Shown piece after piece: positions 1 to 8,901 of a stretch of 34,188 nt of DNA. The notes under the pieces were generated by a model. It saw only the letters and a program-made list of their open reading frames with translations. It was not told the origin of the DNA and ran no database searches. This stretch comes from Paenibacillus sp. (GTDB taxonomy: Bacteria; Bacillota; Bacilli; Paenibacillales; Paenibacillaceae): positions 1 to 34,188 of the forward strand of contig JAFWEX010000145.1 of the NCBI GenBank assembly GCA_017512705.1. Direction: 5' to 3'. How positions within the stretch are numbered: the first letter of the stretch is position 1; each line of letters starts with the position of its first letter. Both the position numbers and the translations under genes were made by a program.

Positions 1-415
1 CATCTTCTTCTTGATCATCAGCTGTACTGTCGAAGTCTTCGTCGCTATTGTAGCTCTCGTCCTCTTCACCGAAGTCTTCGTCTTCCAGATCATCATCTTC
101 ATCGTTAATGATACGCGGACGCTTCGCACCCGTCATGGAATCTTCTGATCCAGCAACCGGATACCAGCGCTTCAATCCCCAAAGACTCGTACCGACACAG
201 GCAAAACGGCCATCGATATTGATCTCGGTGTACAACTGGGCAATATACTCGTTAATCTCTTCATCCGTCATTCCGCGCTGTTTCGCTACCTCATTCATCA
301 AATCCCGGTAGTAATACGGCGTGTTGGCCGCTTTCAGCACCATAAAGGCAAGGTCCACCAAAGGGATCTCTTTTACCTTCTCTTTATCAATTTTCAAATT
401 GAGCGAGGTACTCAC
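1..415 (-). CDS. rpoE: RNA polymerase delta subunit, C-terminus cut by window edge
   Basis: Delta factor of Firmicute RNA polymerase, which modulates promoter binding and core recycling. The visible 138 codons give an N-terminal HARE-HTH-like globular domain (about residues 1-90, ending in a WGLKRWYPV motif) followed by a very acidic tail rich in D and E, the classic two-part layout of RpoE. I chose the GTG at 415 because a GAGGAAG ribosome binding site lies 8 bases upstream; the GTG at 424 would sit directly on that site. The reading frame runs off the left edge, so the end of the acidic tail is missing. It is divergent from the protease gene at 890. Family identity is certain from sequence style; the exact start is inferred. 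Confidence 0.93.
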   Translation of the reverse strand, partial: MSTSLNLKIDKEKVKEIPLVDLAFMVLKAANTPYYYRDLMNEVAKQRGMTDEEINEYIAQLYTEINIDGRFACVGTSLWGLKRWYPVAGSEDSMTGAKRPRIINDEDDDLEDEDFGEEDESYNSDEDFDSTADDQEED

Positions 416-889
416 TGAAGACACTTCCTCTCACACATAATTCACTTTATATCCCCTGCAAAACTGGAACGTTACGTATAACATATCCATTAACAAACCT
501 AAGTAAAACCTATTTGGCGTTAAAAAGCAAGTTTTTATGTCAGCATGTCCCATATTTACACACTCCCCTTAATCCATACCTTAGTCCACCTATTTCCACA
601 GCAGGAATGAACAAAAAAGATGCCATGACTGATCCACAGAAAGAACAGACAGAAGACATATGTAAAAGACGGAGTCCCCCTCCGCCTTTTGACTGTATAC
701 CCTCGTAGGATTGCTCCTCACCAGGTTCCCCGCAAGAGCCTTCTAGCCCTCCATCTATCATATGTCTCTGCGCCCGTTTTGACACGGAGAGTATGTGTTT
801 TTGAAAAAAAAGGGCAAGTTCCCCATGCAGCTGGATGAATGCATTCATAGAATACCTCAGCATGTTCATCCCGAAGGGGGCTGCCCATA
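416..889. other. Intergenic region between divergent rpoE and protease genes
   Basis: No convincing gene. It holds the control regions of both neighbours, a stem-loop at 664-690 (AAAGACGGAG pairing with CTCCGCCTTT, one mismatch), and a 14-base perfect palindrome at 835-848 (ATGAATGCATTCAT) about 40 bases before the protease start. A TTGACA hexamer at 779-784 faces the protease gene but has no good -10 partner at the normal distance. The stem-loop lies between divergent genes, where no obvious transcript needs terminating. Confidence 0.5.
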
Positions 890-2044
890 ATGGACTATAC
901 CGGTTTATTGCATCAGTTGATTGACGGAATGAGGTGCCCTGACTCCGAACAAACGGGACGTTATCTGATTCGGTTCGACAAACCACAGCAGTACGAAGCC
1001 TGTCTCGTTGAACTATCCCGAATGCGCAACGAATTCACTGACCTGGGAGGCGTTCAGGCCTCCCGGCTTGCCAGAACCCTCATCGCCCCTGTTCAAAGCC
1101 CGGAAATGTTATATCGTTATGGAGGCGATATCACGGTAGAAGAAGATACCCCCGTCTCACTGCACTCCACTGCTCTCCACAACAAACCAAGCACCCCTCA
1201 AGGTATCCCCTGGGGAGTGAAGCAGATTCGGGCCCCGAAGGTCTGGTCTGTGTCGACAGGACACCGAATCAAAATAGGCGTTATTGATACAGGAGCAGAT
1301 TACCACCATCCTGATCTTCGTTATTCCCTTGCCCGTGGTATCAATTTATTGAACCGAAGCTTGCTTCCCCATGATGACAACGGACACGGCACTCATATTG
1401 CTGGGACAATCGCTGCCGCGAACAGTACCGCAGGTATGATCGGCGTTGCCCCGCGCGCTCTAATTTATCCAGTTAAAGCATTTGACCACAACGGCTCTGC
1501 TTATGTCTCCGACATCGTCCTTGGCATCGACTGGTGTGTACGTAACAAAGTCGATATCATCAACATGAGTTTTGGTATGAAAACACGCAGTAAATCATTG
1601 CTTGATGTAGTGAACCGTGCGTATCACGCCGGCATTGTTATCGTGGCCTCATCAGGAAATGACGGCAAACGCCGAAGTATTGACTATCCTGCTCGATATC
1701 CACAAACCATCGCTGTTGGCGCAACCGACAAGAACAGACGTATTGCCTCCTTCAGCAATCGTGGAGCTTACGTCGACGTCTATGCACCCGGGGACAAAAT
1801 TGTGTCCTCTTGGGTGCAAGGGAAGCATCATGAGATGAGTGGCACATCCATGGCGACCTCTCATGTGAGCGGCGCAATTGCACTGCTGCTCGCCAAACAT
1901 CCCGGCCTGTCTCCAGCCGAGATCAAAACGCTTGTGAAGCGCGCGACAGTTCCGCTGCGCGCTCGCAAAACCACCACCGCGAGGAGTAAAGTCCGCGGTG
2001 GCGAGATAGACGCCCTCAAGCTGCTGCAGGAGGGCGGAGGATAA
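890..2044 (+). CDS. Subtilisin-like S8 serine protease without signal peptide
   Basis: Subtilase-family serine endopeptidase, 384 aa. The catalytic triad is clear: Asp133 in VIDTGAD, His166 in NGHGTHIAG and Ser320 in SGTSMA, with oxyanion Asn257 in SSGND. Residues 1-105 precede the catalytic domain and look like an inhibitor/propeptide-type region, but there is no hydrophobic signal peptide, so the enzyme may be intracellular or leave by an unusual route. The catalytic domain runs from about 110 to 350 and the C-terminal tail is basic. The ATG at 890 follows a GAAGGGGG ribosome binding site by about 7 bases. It stands alone, convergent with argS. A GC-rich stem (CGGCGGC/GCCGCCG) follows the stop at 2045-2073. 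The substrate cannot be told from sequence. Confidence 0.93.
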   Translation: MDYTGLLHQLIDGMRCPDSEQTGRYLIRFDKPQQYEACLVELSRMRNEFTDLGGVQASRLARTLIAPVQSPEMLYRYGGDITVEEDTPVSLHSTALHNKPSTPQGIPWGVKQIRAPKVWSVSTGHRIKIGVIDTGADYHHPDLRYSLARGINLLNRSLLPHDDNGHGTHIAGTIAAANSTAGMIGVAPRALIYPVKAFDHNGSAYVSDIVLGIDWCVRNKVDIINMSFGMKTRSKSLLDVVNRAYHAGIVIVASSGNDGKRRSIDYPARYPQTIAVGATDKNRRIASFSNRGAYVDVYAPGDKIVSSWVQGKHHEMSGTSMATSHVSGAIALLLAKHPGLSPAEIKTLVKRATVPLRARKTTTARSKVRGGEIDALKLLQEGGG

Positions 2045-2132
2045 ACCGGCGGCATGCACTGCTAGCCGCCGTACCTATGCTGCGCAGCAATGGATGCCGG
2101 CAGATGCCGGGCACGCCTTGCGCAGCAGGCAC

Positions 2133-2188
2133 AAAAAAGTCTCCATGCCCTCGCGTAAGCAAATGCCCGCGAGGTGCATGGAGACTTT
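2133..2188 (-). terminator. Intrinsic terminator of argS
   Basis: A stem of about 20 bp with one bulged base (arms 2136-2155 and 2168-2188) is followed, reading the minus strand, by six T residues (2138-2133). It lies about 50 bases after the argS stop. A second perfect 10-bp stem, CCTTCGGCCA/TGGCCGAAGG (2192-2235), lies immediately before it and overlaps nothing but the last bases of argS. Confidence 0.85.
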
Positions 2189-2237
2189 CTGCCTTCGGCC
2201 AAGCGGCATGACGTTGCCCGCCGCGTGGCCGAAGGAA

Positions 2238-3917
2238 TTACATTTTGTCTGGTGCCGATACGCCCACCAGACGGAGCGCTGTTGCGATGACGGTGCGAAC
2301 AGCACCGATCAGCGCCAGTCGCGCCTGGGTCTGCTGCGCGTCTTCGGTAATGACGCGCTCAGCCCGATAGTAACTATGGAACAAAGATGCCAGTTCGTAA
2401 ACATAACGAATGATGCGGTGCGGCGCATAACCTGTAGCCGCTGCTGCAATCTCTTCGGGCAACTCGCCCATTTTACGAAGAAGGTCATACTCATGCTCGG
2501 TTGTCAGCTTGGACAGATCAATCTGTGCCAGTGGCAGCAGCTCGATGCCTTGCTCTTCGGCTTGACGATACACACTGCACACACGCGCATGTGCATATTG
2601 TACGTAGAACACCGGATTTTCATTGGATGTCGAAATTGCCAAATCCATGTCAAAGTCCAGATGGGAATCCATGCTGCGCATCGTGAAGAAATAACGAATG
2701 GCATCAATGCCCACCTCATCCATCAAGTCTTCCATCGTTACAGCTTTACCTGTACGTTTGGACATTTTCACTTTCTCGCCATTCTGGAACAGGCTGACCA
2801 TCTGCGCAATCAACACAACCAGCTTGTCCGGATCGTTGCCCAGTGCCTGCATGGCTGCCTTCATACGCGGAATATATCCGTGGTGGTCCGCTCCCCAAAT
2901 GTTGATCATCGTATCATAACCACGGGCATATTTATCACGGTGATATGCAATATCCGGTGTCAGGTAAGTATACGTACCGTCGTTTTTGATCAGTACGCGC
3001 TCCTTGTCATCACCATATTGCATCGTTTTCAGCCAGGTTGCGCCATCTTTTTCATAAATTTCGTTGCGTTCACGCAGCTCGTCCAGTACGCGAAGCACTT
3101 CACCGTTATCATACAGTGACGTTTCGCTGAACCAGATGTCAAAATTCACACGGAAGCGATTCAAGTCACGTTTGATCTTGTCGAGTTCTTTCTCCAGACC
3201 ATAATCACGGAAATAGGCCGCGCGATCACCTGGATGCATAGACAGCAGGCTGTCTCCCTTTTCAGCGACAAGTTCCTTCGCGAACCCTTTAATGTCCTCG
3301 CCATGGTAACCATCTTCAGGCATTTCGGCATCTTGACCGAGCTCTTGCAGATAACGCGCTTCAATGGAACGTGCCAGATTAAACACCTGGTTGCCCGCGT
3401 CATTAATATAATATTCACGAGTTACTTCATATCCTGCATAATCAAGAATGTTGCAGAGTGCATCCCCTACAGCTGCTCCACGGGCATGACCCAGATGCAG
3501 GCTACCAGTCGGGTTGGCACTGACAAATTCCATCTCCACCTTTTTCCCAGCTCCAACATCGATTCTTCCGTAGTTTTCGCCTTGCTCATGAACCAAGTTA
3601 AGCACGGGATAGAGATAGCTCTTATCCAATTTAAAGTTGATGAACCCCGGCCCTGCAATCTCAGCCTTCTCAATACCTGCATCAGCAAGGTTCAAGTTAG
3701 CAATAATCTCCTCAGCAATCTGACGAGGGTTACGTTTAGCAATCTTGGTCAACTGCATCGCTGCATTGGTAGCCAGGTCGCCATGGGACTTCTCACGCGG
3801 CACTTCAAGTGTAATTGCCGGAAGTTCTTCCTTGGTTACAATACCAGCGGCTACAATGGCGTTGCCGATGGCTGTACTTACCCGTTCGTTAATCGTATCT
3901 AGTGGATTACGTGTCAT
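2238..3917 (-). CDS. argS: Arginyl-tRNA synthetase
   Basis: Class I aminoacyl-tRNA synthetase charging tRNA-Arg in the cytoplasm, 559 aa, the normal length. An N-terminal additional domain (about 1-110) carries the [12 protein letters not shown] stretch, then the HIGH signature appears as HLGH (141-144) in [13 protein letters not shown], the KMSKR loop is at 384-388, and the C-terminal DALR anticodon-binding domain ends in the typical family ending VSAPDKM. The ATG at 3917 is preceded by AGGAGG and overlaps the ywiB stop by four bases (ATGA), so the two genes are translationally coupled. The terminator at 2133-2188 ends the unit. Confidence 0.98.
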   Translation of the reverse strand: MTRNPLDTINERVSTAIGNAIVAAGIVTKEELPAITLEVPREKSHGDLATNAAMQLTKIAKRNPRQIAEEIIANLNLADAGIEKAEIAGPGFINFKLDKSYLYPVLNLVHEQGENYGRIDVGAGKKVEMEFVSANPTGSLHLGHARGAAVGDALCNILDYAGYEVTREYYINDAGNQVFNLARSIEARYLQELGQDAEMPEDGYHGEDIKGFAKELVAEKGDSLLSMHPGDRAAYFRDYGLEKELDKIKRDLNRFRVNFDIWFSETSLYDNGEVLRVLDELRERNEIYEKDGATWLKTMQYGDDKERVLIKNDGTYTYLTPDIAYHRDKYARGYDTMINIWGADHHGYIPRMKAAMQALGNDPDKLVVLIAQMVSLFQNGEKVKMSKRTGKAVTMEDLMDEVGIDAIRYFFTMRSMDSHLDFDMDLAISTSNENPVFYVQYAHARVCSVYRQAEEQGIELLPLAQIDLSKLTTEHEYDLLRKMGELPEEIAAAATGYAPHRIIRYVYELASLFHSYYRAERVITEDAQQTQARLALIGAVRTVIATALRLVGVSAPDKM

Positions 3918-4339
3918 GAATTTGGTTCCTCCTGTATATGCAAACTAATGGCAAAATGTCCGGCTTCTTCATCAAAGCGGTAAAAGTCGTAGCTCCACGC
4001 TGCGCGTGCGCTCAATCCCTGAATGGAAAGTTCCAGCTCCTGTGTATGCGTGGACAGGGCAAACGACATGTATGGCGATCGGTAGAAACCTGGAAGCTTT
4101 CGATTTAATTCAAACGTCTGCTCCGACTCCACTTCACCATGACGTATAATCTTGATGGATTGTCCGCCCAGCTTCAATGTTGTACGAGTTATGCCTCCTT
4201 CGGGCCCAGCCTGCGGTTCTTCGTAACGGACATACAGATATGTCCCCTTAACTACAGCCTCTCCCTGCATCTCCTGTAGTACATCTTCCCCTTCATAACG
4301 GCTGTGCAGCCGGATCTGAACCGGTCGCATCTTCGACAT
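3914..4339 (-). CDS. ywiB: DUF1934 (YwiB family) beta-barrel protein
   Basis: A 141-aa protein of the DUF1934/YwiB family, small calycin-like beta-barrel proteins of unknown role found beside argS in many Bacillales. The sequence alternates polar and hydrophobic residues as expected for beta strands, with a conserved family-like segment [16 protein letters not shown] in the middle, and has no signal peptide or membrane segment. The ATG at 4339 has GGAGG nine bases upstream. The stop overlaps the argS start (ATGA). Conserved linkage to argS suggests a link to translation, but this is inference. Confidence 0.88.
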   Translation of the reverse strand: MSKMRPVQIRLHSRYEGEDVLQEMQGEAVVKGTYLYVRYEEPQAGPEGGITRTTLKLGGQSIKIIRHGEVESEQTFELNRKLPGFYRSPYMSFALSTHTQELELSIQGLSARAAWSYDFYRFDEEAGHFAISLHIQEEPNS

Positions 4340-4530
4340 GAATATTAACCTCCATTATATTCGAGGCGACGCAAAATCAGGACGGCGGGTGAGAACAGCC
4401 CTTCCTGTATGGTTGTGTCGCTATACACGCTCATATTCCGAATACATACTCCCTACACTCTACTGTATAACTATATCCAGTTCACCCGCTCAATTCAAAT
4501 CCAAATTCAGAGTTTTTTTGTTGTGGCATC

Positions 4531-4568
4531 AAAAAGAAGAGCCGCACCTGTATCGTGCAGCCCTCCTC
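4531..4568 (-). terminator. Intrinsic terminator after abfA and the cysteine-rich gene
   Basis: Reading the minus strand, a 14-bp stem with G-T wobbles (GAGGAGGGCTGCAC pairing with GTGCGGCTCTTC and the first two T of the T-run) is followed by further T residues at 4533-4531. It lies about 170 bases after the stop at 4742, the first stop signal for that transcript. Confidence 0.7.
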
Positions 4569-4594
4569 TACTTCGCATCTATCTCGTTAGTTTG

Positions 4595-4674
4595 CTTCAT
4601 TAATCTTGCATCCTGGCTTCATTCATTTTGCCATCTTGCTTCATTAACTTGCTCTATTACTTCATTATAATGAA
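4595..4674. repeat. Four CTTCATT copies at 22/22/21-base spacing plus palindrome
   Basis: CTTCATT occurs at 4595, 4617, 4639 and 4660. The bases between copies are also partly alike (TTGC before, CTTGC or TTTTGC after), as in a decayed tandem repeat of about 22 bases. The last copy merges with the palindrome TTCATTATAATGAA at 4661-4674. Function unknown. Confidence 0.6.
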
Positions 4675-4741
4675 ACGTGTTTAGGCAATATGACCACATA
4701 CAATGTTTACCCAGTTCCAAACTGAACATGATGAACGTTGC

Positions 4742-5047
4742 TCATCCCCACTGTGATGCGTACGGATAAGGACATGTCGACTCGGCCAGTTTAGCACGTA
4801 CTTGCACAAGGCAGCCGCAATGCCGGCACGTTGTTCCGTACTGTAGATCCGGGCAGGATGAACAGATGGCAAGTCGCCGTTCATACTCGTTATCTTCCAC
4901 TGTGGCACGAGATCGTGAAGCAATCTCCACCAGACGTGCCATTTTGGCATCACTAATATGAATGTCGTACTGCTTGTCGCAGCCCTTACAAGGGGCGCCT
5001 CTTCCCTCGCTAAGTGGCTGATGTTGCCCATAGCTGAAGGACTTCAT
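4742..5047 (-). CDS. Small cysteine-rich protein, DUF6171-like
   Basis: A 101-aa protein with eight cysteines laid out as C20-x2-C23, C62-x2-C65, C74-x2-C77-x-C79 and C92, which looks like two metal (probably zinc) sites. The segment CPDLQYGTTCRHCGCLVQVR is characteristic of the small DUF6171-type family as I remember it; the name is recalled, not searched. There is no signal peptide. The ATG at 5047 lies only three bases after the abfA stop and has AAGGG seven bases upstream, so it is co-transcribed with abfA, though the pairing may be accidental. Its function is unknown. Confidence 0.75.
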   Translation of the reverse strand: MKSFSYGQHQPLSEGRGAPCKGCDKQYDIHISDAKMARLVEIASRSRATVEDNEYERRLAICSSCPDLQYGTTCRHCGCLVQVRAKLAESTCPYPYASQWG

Positions 5048-5050
5048 AAC

Positions 5051-6532
5051 TTAACCCTTAACAGCGACCACACCAACGGAAGCTGGTGGCAACACAAAAC
5101 GCAGTGTGTTATTTTCCAAAACGAGCCCTTCCCAAGCCGCAGGTTTTACCTGATCTGGCTGTTCAAACGTATTAAACGCTCCAAAGTCAGCGTTATGGAG
5201 TAGCTGCCCCGATACAGTTGCCGCCTGACCTGCCTCAAGCTCGCATACCACTTCAAGCTCATCCGTATGACTCAGATTACAAGCTGTCACATGAATAACC
5301 CCATCTTGGTTACGTGATGCTGACAAGCTGAGCTGAGGAATCGTTTCGTCACCAAACGTATACCCCGGGCTCTCATAACTCAGTTCCAAGCGCTGTGCAT
5401 CCATATGAACCTGATACATATCAAATACATGATACGTAGGCGTCAGGAGCATTTTGTCCCCTTCGGTCAGCACGAGCGATTGTAGCACATTGACGATCTG
5501 AGCCAGATTGGCCATATGTACCCGTTTGTTATGCTGATTGAAAATGTTCAGGTTCACGGCTGCAAGCACCGCATCCCGCATCGTATTCTGCTGGTAGAGG
5601 AAGCCCGGGTTCGTCCCTGGCTCCACGTTATACCATGTGCCCCACTCGTCTACGATGATGCCCACTCTGCCTTCCGGATCATATTTGTCCATGATCTCGG
5701 AGTGCTTCACAAGCAATTCATCCATAAATAAGGTCTTTTTCAGCGTGGCAAACCATTCTGCTTCTCCAAAGCCTGTGGCTGCCCCTTTGTCATCCCAGAC
5801 GCCTGTCGGAATCGTGTAGTAATGAAGGCTGATGCCATCCATAAAACGAGCCGCTTCCCGCATCAGGACTTCCATCCACTCATAATTACTGTCATTTGGT
5901 CCACAAGCAATTTTGTAAATTTGATTTCCTGAATAATTACGTACATATGTAGCGTAACGGCGGTATTCATCCGCGTAATACTCCGGACGCATGTTGCCGC
6001 CACAGCCCCAGTTCTCATTACCCACACCAAAATATTTTAGCTTCCATGGCTCTTCGCGACCATTTTGCTTCCGCCAGTTCGCCATAGGTGACTCACCGTC
6101 AAACGTAATGTACTCCACCCATTCCTGCATTTCCTGAACAGTACCACTGCCAAGGTTGCCGCTGATATACGGCTCTGCACCAAGCAATTCACACAATCTC
6201 ATGAATTCATGGGTACCAAAGTGATTGTTCTCTTCTACGCCGCCCCAGTGGGTGTTGATCATGCGAGCACGTTCGCTTTTGGGACCCACTCCATCTTTCC
6301 AGTGATATTCATCAGCAAAGCAACCACCTGGCCAGCGAAGCACAGGAATGTTCAGCTTCTGGAGCGCGGTAAGGACATCGTTACGAATTCCTTCTGTATT
6401 GGGAATAGAAGAGTCTTCTCCTACCCACAGCCCTTCATAAATACAACGTCCCAAATGCTCGGAAAAGTGACCATATATATTGCGATTTATTAATCCTTTA
6501 TCAGAATCCACCTTTAAAGTAACATTAACCAT
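5051..6532 (-). CDS. abfA: GH51 alpha-L-arabinofuranosidase
   Basis: Glycoside hydrolase family 51 enzyme removing terminal arabinofuranose from arabinan and arabinoxylan oligosaccharides, 493 aa and intracellular (no signal peptide). The acid/base is Glu173 in GNENWG and the nucleophile Glu296 in VDEWGTWY. The (beta/alpha)8 barrel (about 30-370) is followed by a C-terminal beta domain. I moved the start to the ATG at 6532 because AAGGAGG lies eight bases upstream; the upstream in-frame start has no such site. The promoter at 6568-6596 carries a dyad and a CcpA box, fitting induction by substrate and repression by glucose. It is the first gene of a unit with the cysteine-rich protein. No transporter or other arabinose gene lies nearby. 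Confidence 0.95.
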   Translation of the reverse strand: MVNVTLKVDSDKGLINRNIYGHFSEHLGRCIYEGLWVGEDSSIPNTEGIRNDVLTALQKLNIPVLRWPGGCFADEYHWKDGVGPKSERARMINTHWGGVEENNHFGTHEFMRLCELLGAEPYISGNLGSGTVQEMQEWVEYITFDGESPMANWRKQNGREEPWKLKYFGVGNENWGCGGNMRPEYYADEYRRYATYVRNYSGNQIYKIACGPNDSNYEWMEVLMREAARFMDGISLHYYTIPTGVWDDKGAATGFGEAEWFATLKKTLFMDELLVKHSEIMDKYDPEGRVGIIVDEWGTWYNVEPGTNPGFLYQQNTMRDAVLAAVNLNIFNQHNKRVHMANLAQIVNVLQSLVLTEGDKMLLTPTYHVFDMYQVHMDAQRLELSYESPGYTFGDETIPQLSLSASRNQDGVIHVTACNLSHTDELEVVCELEAGQAATVSGQLLHNADFGAFNTFEQPDQVKPAAWEGLVLENNTLRFVLPPASVGVVAVKG

Positions 6533-6556
6533 TATTCCAACCTCCTTGAAATATGT

Positions 6557-6571
6557 TGTCACCGCTTACAA
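6557..6571 (-). promoter_or_regulatory. CcpA cre box of abfA
   Basis: The minus strand reads TTGTAAGCGGTGACA, which fits the catabolite responsive element consensus WTGNAANCGNWNNCW at every defined position. It overlaps the -10 hexamer and the expected transcription start of abfA, the usual place for direct repression by CcpA during growth on glucose. Confidence 0.75.
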
Positions 6572-6596
6572 TAACCTGTTTTGAGACAGGTTTCAA
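6568..6596 (-). promoter_or_regulatory. Sigma-A promoter of abfA with operator-like dyad in the spacer
   Basis: The minus strand has TTGAAA (6596-6591), a 17-base spacer and TATTGT (6573-6568). The dyad AACCTGT-N6-ACAGGTT (6573-6592) fills the spacer almost exactly, as an operator for a local repressor would. The predicted transcript starts near 6561, about 28 bases before the abfA start. The regulator is not in the window. Confidence 0.65.
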
Positions 6597-6614
6597 CCCT
6601 TTTATTTCCTAAAC

Positions 6615-6651
6615 AAAAAACCCTTTTCCATAGAACTGTTCAGGAAAAAGG
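6615..6651 (-). terminator. Hairpin with T-run upstream of abfA
   Basis: On the minus strand CCTTTTTCC pairs with GGAAAAGG around a 13-base loop and is followed by TTTTTTG. It would stop read-through from upstream minus-strand transcription before the abfA promoter. Confidence 0.55.
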
Positions 6652-7042
6652 CTGTTTCGATGTCATAACCATTCGATCGACACTAAAATTCATATAAACC
6701 GTTTTTTCATTGAATTCATAAATTTATTATTTCTTCATATCATTCGCTAATCATTATCTCATTGAAATAAAGTTTTTACCGCATACCTGATTACAGCTGC
6801 TGATCTTGCCAACACTACCTTTGGTCAGATGTACTTCATCTTAAAGGCCACTCTATAATAGGTTAGGTATTTGGGCTTCATACTGACCGAGGCCATTACA
6901 GCATCTATATTTGCCTACTTAAGATCCTATCCGTTGTCGTATACCAATAGAGTGATGGGAACATACGTGCTATAATTAATGTTATGGACTTTTGATTCAC
7001 GGTGGATGTTTTCTGGCTACGGCGCTGTTTCGTAACAAGCGA

Positions 7043-7081
7043 AAACCCACCGCATAAGGTCGCACGCCTTGCGGTGGGTTT
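7043..7081. terminator. Terminator of speE-speB
   Basis: A perfect 12-bp stem, AAACCCACCGCA/TGCGGTGGGTTT, with a 15-base loop lies about 80 bases after the speB stop. T residues flank both ends, so it can work in both directions. Confidence 0.8.
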
Positions 7082-7160
7082 CACTTGCATAGCACGATTT
7101 GATTCATGCACGCCGTGGCAGTCCACAGCCTTTCGAGTCAAAAACGAAAGTTAAGTTCAC

Positions 7161-8030
7161 TTACTTCACGAATCCAAGCAGCATTTCACGAATCAACTTC
7201 GCTGCTACGATCTGCGTCTGTTGTGTTGGATCATAGATTGGCGCGACTTCAACCAAATCACAGCCCACAACATTCACATCAGAACCAGCGATCATATGAA
7301 CGGCTTCAAGCAGCTCTTTGGATGTGATGCCACCCGCCTCTGCAGTTCCCGTTCCTGGTGCAGCAGATGGATCAAGCACATCGATGTCGATTGTTACATA
7401 TACGGGACGATTGCCCATTTTCGGAAGAGCTTCCTTCATTGGAGCCGCTACTTCAAACGGATAGAAGTTAATGTTTTCACGGCCATACTGGAACTCCTCA
7501 CGGGAACCGGAACGGATACCGAATTGATAGATGTTCTGACCACCCATCAGCTCAGCAGCCTTACGTACAGGTGTAGAGTGAGACAGTGGCTCTCCTTCAT
7601 AGCTTTCACGAAGGTCAGCGTGTGCATCAATGTGGATCAAGATGAGATCCGGATACTTTTTGTACATCTGTTGAATTACAGGCCATGTCACGAGATGTTC
7701 GCCGCCAAGACCAATCGGGAACTTGTCATCCGCCAGTAGGCTGCCAATGTACTCGTGGATAACTTCCAAGCTGCGTCCCGCGTTACCGAATGGCAACAGC
7801 AAATCTCCCGCATCAAAATAAGTCATGTCCACGATGCTTTTATCCAGATATGGGCTGTACTCTTCGAGTCCAACCGAGGCCTGACGAATATGAGCCGGGC
7901 CGAAACGGGATCCCGGACGGAAGCTGACGGTATAATCCATCGGCATACCATAGATTACGGCTTTGGAATTTTCATAATCCTCTGAGCTGCAAATAAATAC
8001 GTTTCCTGAATAAGCTTGATCCAGTTTCAT
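7161..8030 (-). CDS. speB: Agmatinase
   Basis: Ureohydrolase (EC 3.5.3.11) converting agmatine to putrescine and urea, 289 aa, matching B. subtilis SpeB in length and in sequence almost end to end. Binuclear manganese ligands are visible: His112 in GGEH, Asp135/His137/Asp139 in IDAHAD, and Asp215/Asp217 in DIDVLDP. I chose the second ATG (8030): the GGGG ribosome site is eight bases away, against two bases for the ATG at 8036, and MKLDQAYSG aligns with the known MRFDEAYSG start. It follows speE by 13 bases, so both polyamine steps come from one transcript. Confidence 0.96.
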   Translation of the reverse strand: MKLDQAYSGNVFICSSEDYENSKAVIYGMPMDYTVSFRPGSRFGPAHIRQASVGLEEYSPYLDKSIVDMTYFDAGDLLLPFGNAGRSLEVIHEYIGSLLADDKFPIGLGGEHLVTWPVIQQMYKKYPDLILIHIDAHADLRESYEGEPLSHSTPVRKAAELMGGQNIYQFGIRSGSREEFQYGRENINFYPFEVAAPMKEALPKMGNRPVYVTIDIDVLDPSAAPGTGTAEAGGITSKELLEAVHMIAGSDVNVVGCDLVEVAPIYDPTQQTQIVAAKLIREMLLGFVK

Positions 8031-8043
8031 CTTCATTTCCCCT

Positions 8044-8871
8044 TTATTTCGTTAAATCTTCCACGAATTTTGGAAGTACAAATGCCGCTTTGTGCAGACG
8101 CGGAGAATAATACTTCGTATCCATCTCCGGAATTTGAGTCTCATCTACCGCAAGTGGATCATGCGTCTTGCTGCCCATGGTGAATGTCCATAGACCACTT
8201 GGGTAGGTTGGTATATTACAGCCGTACACATGTACGATCGGGAAGATTTCTTTAACGTCTTTGTTCACCTTCTGGATCAAGTCCGCCTTAAACCAAGGGT
8301 TGTCCGTCTGGGCAACAAAGATTCCGTCTTCTTTTAATGCTTCATAGATTCCCTGGTAGAAACCGCGCTCGAAGAGTGGAGCAGCCGGCCCCACAGGTTC
8401 TGTGGAGTCTACGATAATGACATCGTACTCATCTTTATGTTCAATAATATGCATGTAACCATCGTTAACGAGCACTTCAACGTTCGGCTCGTCGAGCTTG
8501 CCTGCAATTTCAGGTAAATACTGTTTGGAATATTCGATCACTTTACCGTCAATTTCGACGAGAACTGCTTTTTCTACAGCAGCATGTTTGATGACTTCAC
8601 GGATAACACCGCCGTCACCACCGCCAACTACCAGTACTTTTTTCGGATTGGGGTGAGTGTTCAAGGCTGGATGTGCCGCCATTTCATGATATACAAACTC
8701 GTCCTTCACCGTCGTCATTACCATACCGTCCAATACAAGCATGTTGCCGAATTCTTCGGTTTCCACCATTGCAAGATCCTGAAAGTCCGTTTGCTCTGTG
8801 ACGTAAGTCTGTTTAATCTTTGCGGTAATCCCGAATACAGGGGTCTGCTTTTCCGTAAACCACAATTCCAT
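8044..8871 (-). CDS. speE: Spermidine synthase
   Basis: Aminopropyltransferase (EC 2.5.1.16) making spermidine from putrescine and decarboxylated S-adenosylmethionine, 275 aa. The Rossmann nucleotide loop is VVGGGDGG (81-88), and the catalytic Asp155 lies in [10 protein letters not shown]. The start at 8871 ([11 protein letters not shown]) has AGAAGG upstream and matches the B. subtilis protein; longer in-frame starts upstream are unlikely. It is the first gene of speE-speB and is divergent from pbpG, the B. subtilis order. Leader dyads at 8902-8929 may bear on its control. Confidence 0.96.
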   Translation of the reverse strand: MELWFTEKQTPVFGITAKIKQTYVTEQTDFQDLAMVETEEFGNMLVLDGMVMTTVKDEFVYHEMAAHPALNTHPNPKKVLVVGGGDGGVIREVIKHAAVEKAVLVEIDGKVIEYSKQYLPEIAGKLDEPNVEVLVNDGYMHIIEHKDEYDVIIVDSTEPVGPAAPLFERGFYQGIYEALKEDGIFVAQTDNPWFKADLIQKVNKDVKEIFPIVHVYGCNIPTYPSGLWTFTMGSKTHDPLAVDETQIPEMDTKYYSPRLHKAAFVLPKFVEDLTK

Positions 8872-8901
8872 GATCGCTACCTTCTCTCCGTAAAAGTAAT
8901 T

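Larger units (their letters stand above)
4340..4741. other. Intergenic region with terminator and phased CTTCATT repeats
   Basis: No supported gene in about 400 bases. It holds the terminator at 4531-4568, a run of four CTTCATT heptamers about 22 bases apart (4595-4666), and a 14-base palindrome TTCATTATAATGAA (4661-4674). The promoter of ywiB-argS must lie between about 4360 and 4530 but has no clear -35/-10 pair. Confidence 0.5.
6533..7160. other. Intergenic region between abfA and speB
   Basis: About 630 bases without a supported gene. Besides the abfA promoter it holds two hairpins (6615-6651, 7043-7081), an extended -10 motif TGCTATAAT on the plus strand (6968-6976), and a stretch (6766-6975) that reads as protein-like sequence with two adjacent stop codons, possibly the trace of a lost gene. 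Confidence 0.4.

Noticed and set aside
779-806. TTGACA as protease promoter
   Set aside because: No acceptable -10 hexamer at 16-18 bases; only noted as a possibility.
540-986. 148-codon minus-strand frame overlapping the start of the protease gene
   Set aside because: Overlaps the protease coding region and control region, no ribosome site, no family signal.
2094-3119. 341-codon open frame antisense to argS
   Set aside because: Chance frame on the strand opposite a certain, conserved gene.
4354-4359. TATAAT on the minus strand just before ywiB
   Set aside because: It touches the ribosome binding site, so the transcript would begin inside that site; no -35 at the proper distance.
4338-4670. 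110-codon open frame on the plus strand
   Set aside because: No ribosome site, unusual composition, and it overlaps the terminator and the CTTCATT repeats; the repeats explain its repetitive end.
4595-4674. CRISPR-like array
   Set aside because: Repeats are only seven bases of exact identity, spacing is 22 bases, and no cas genes are present.
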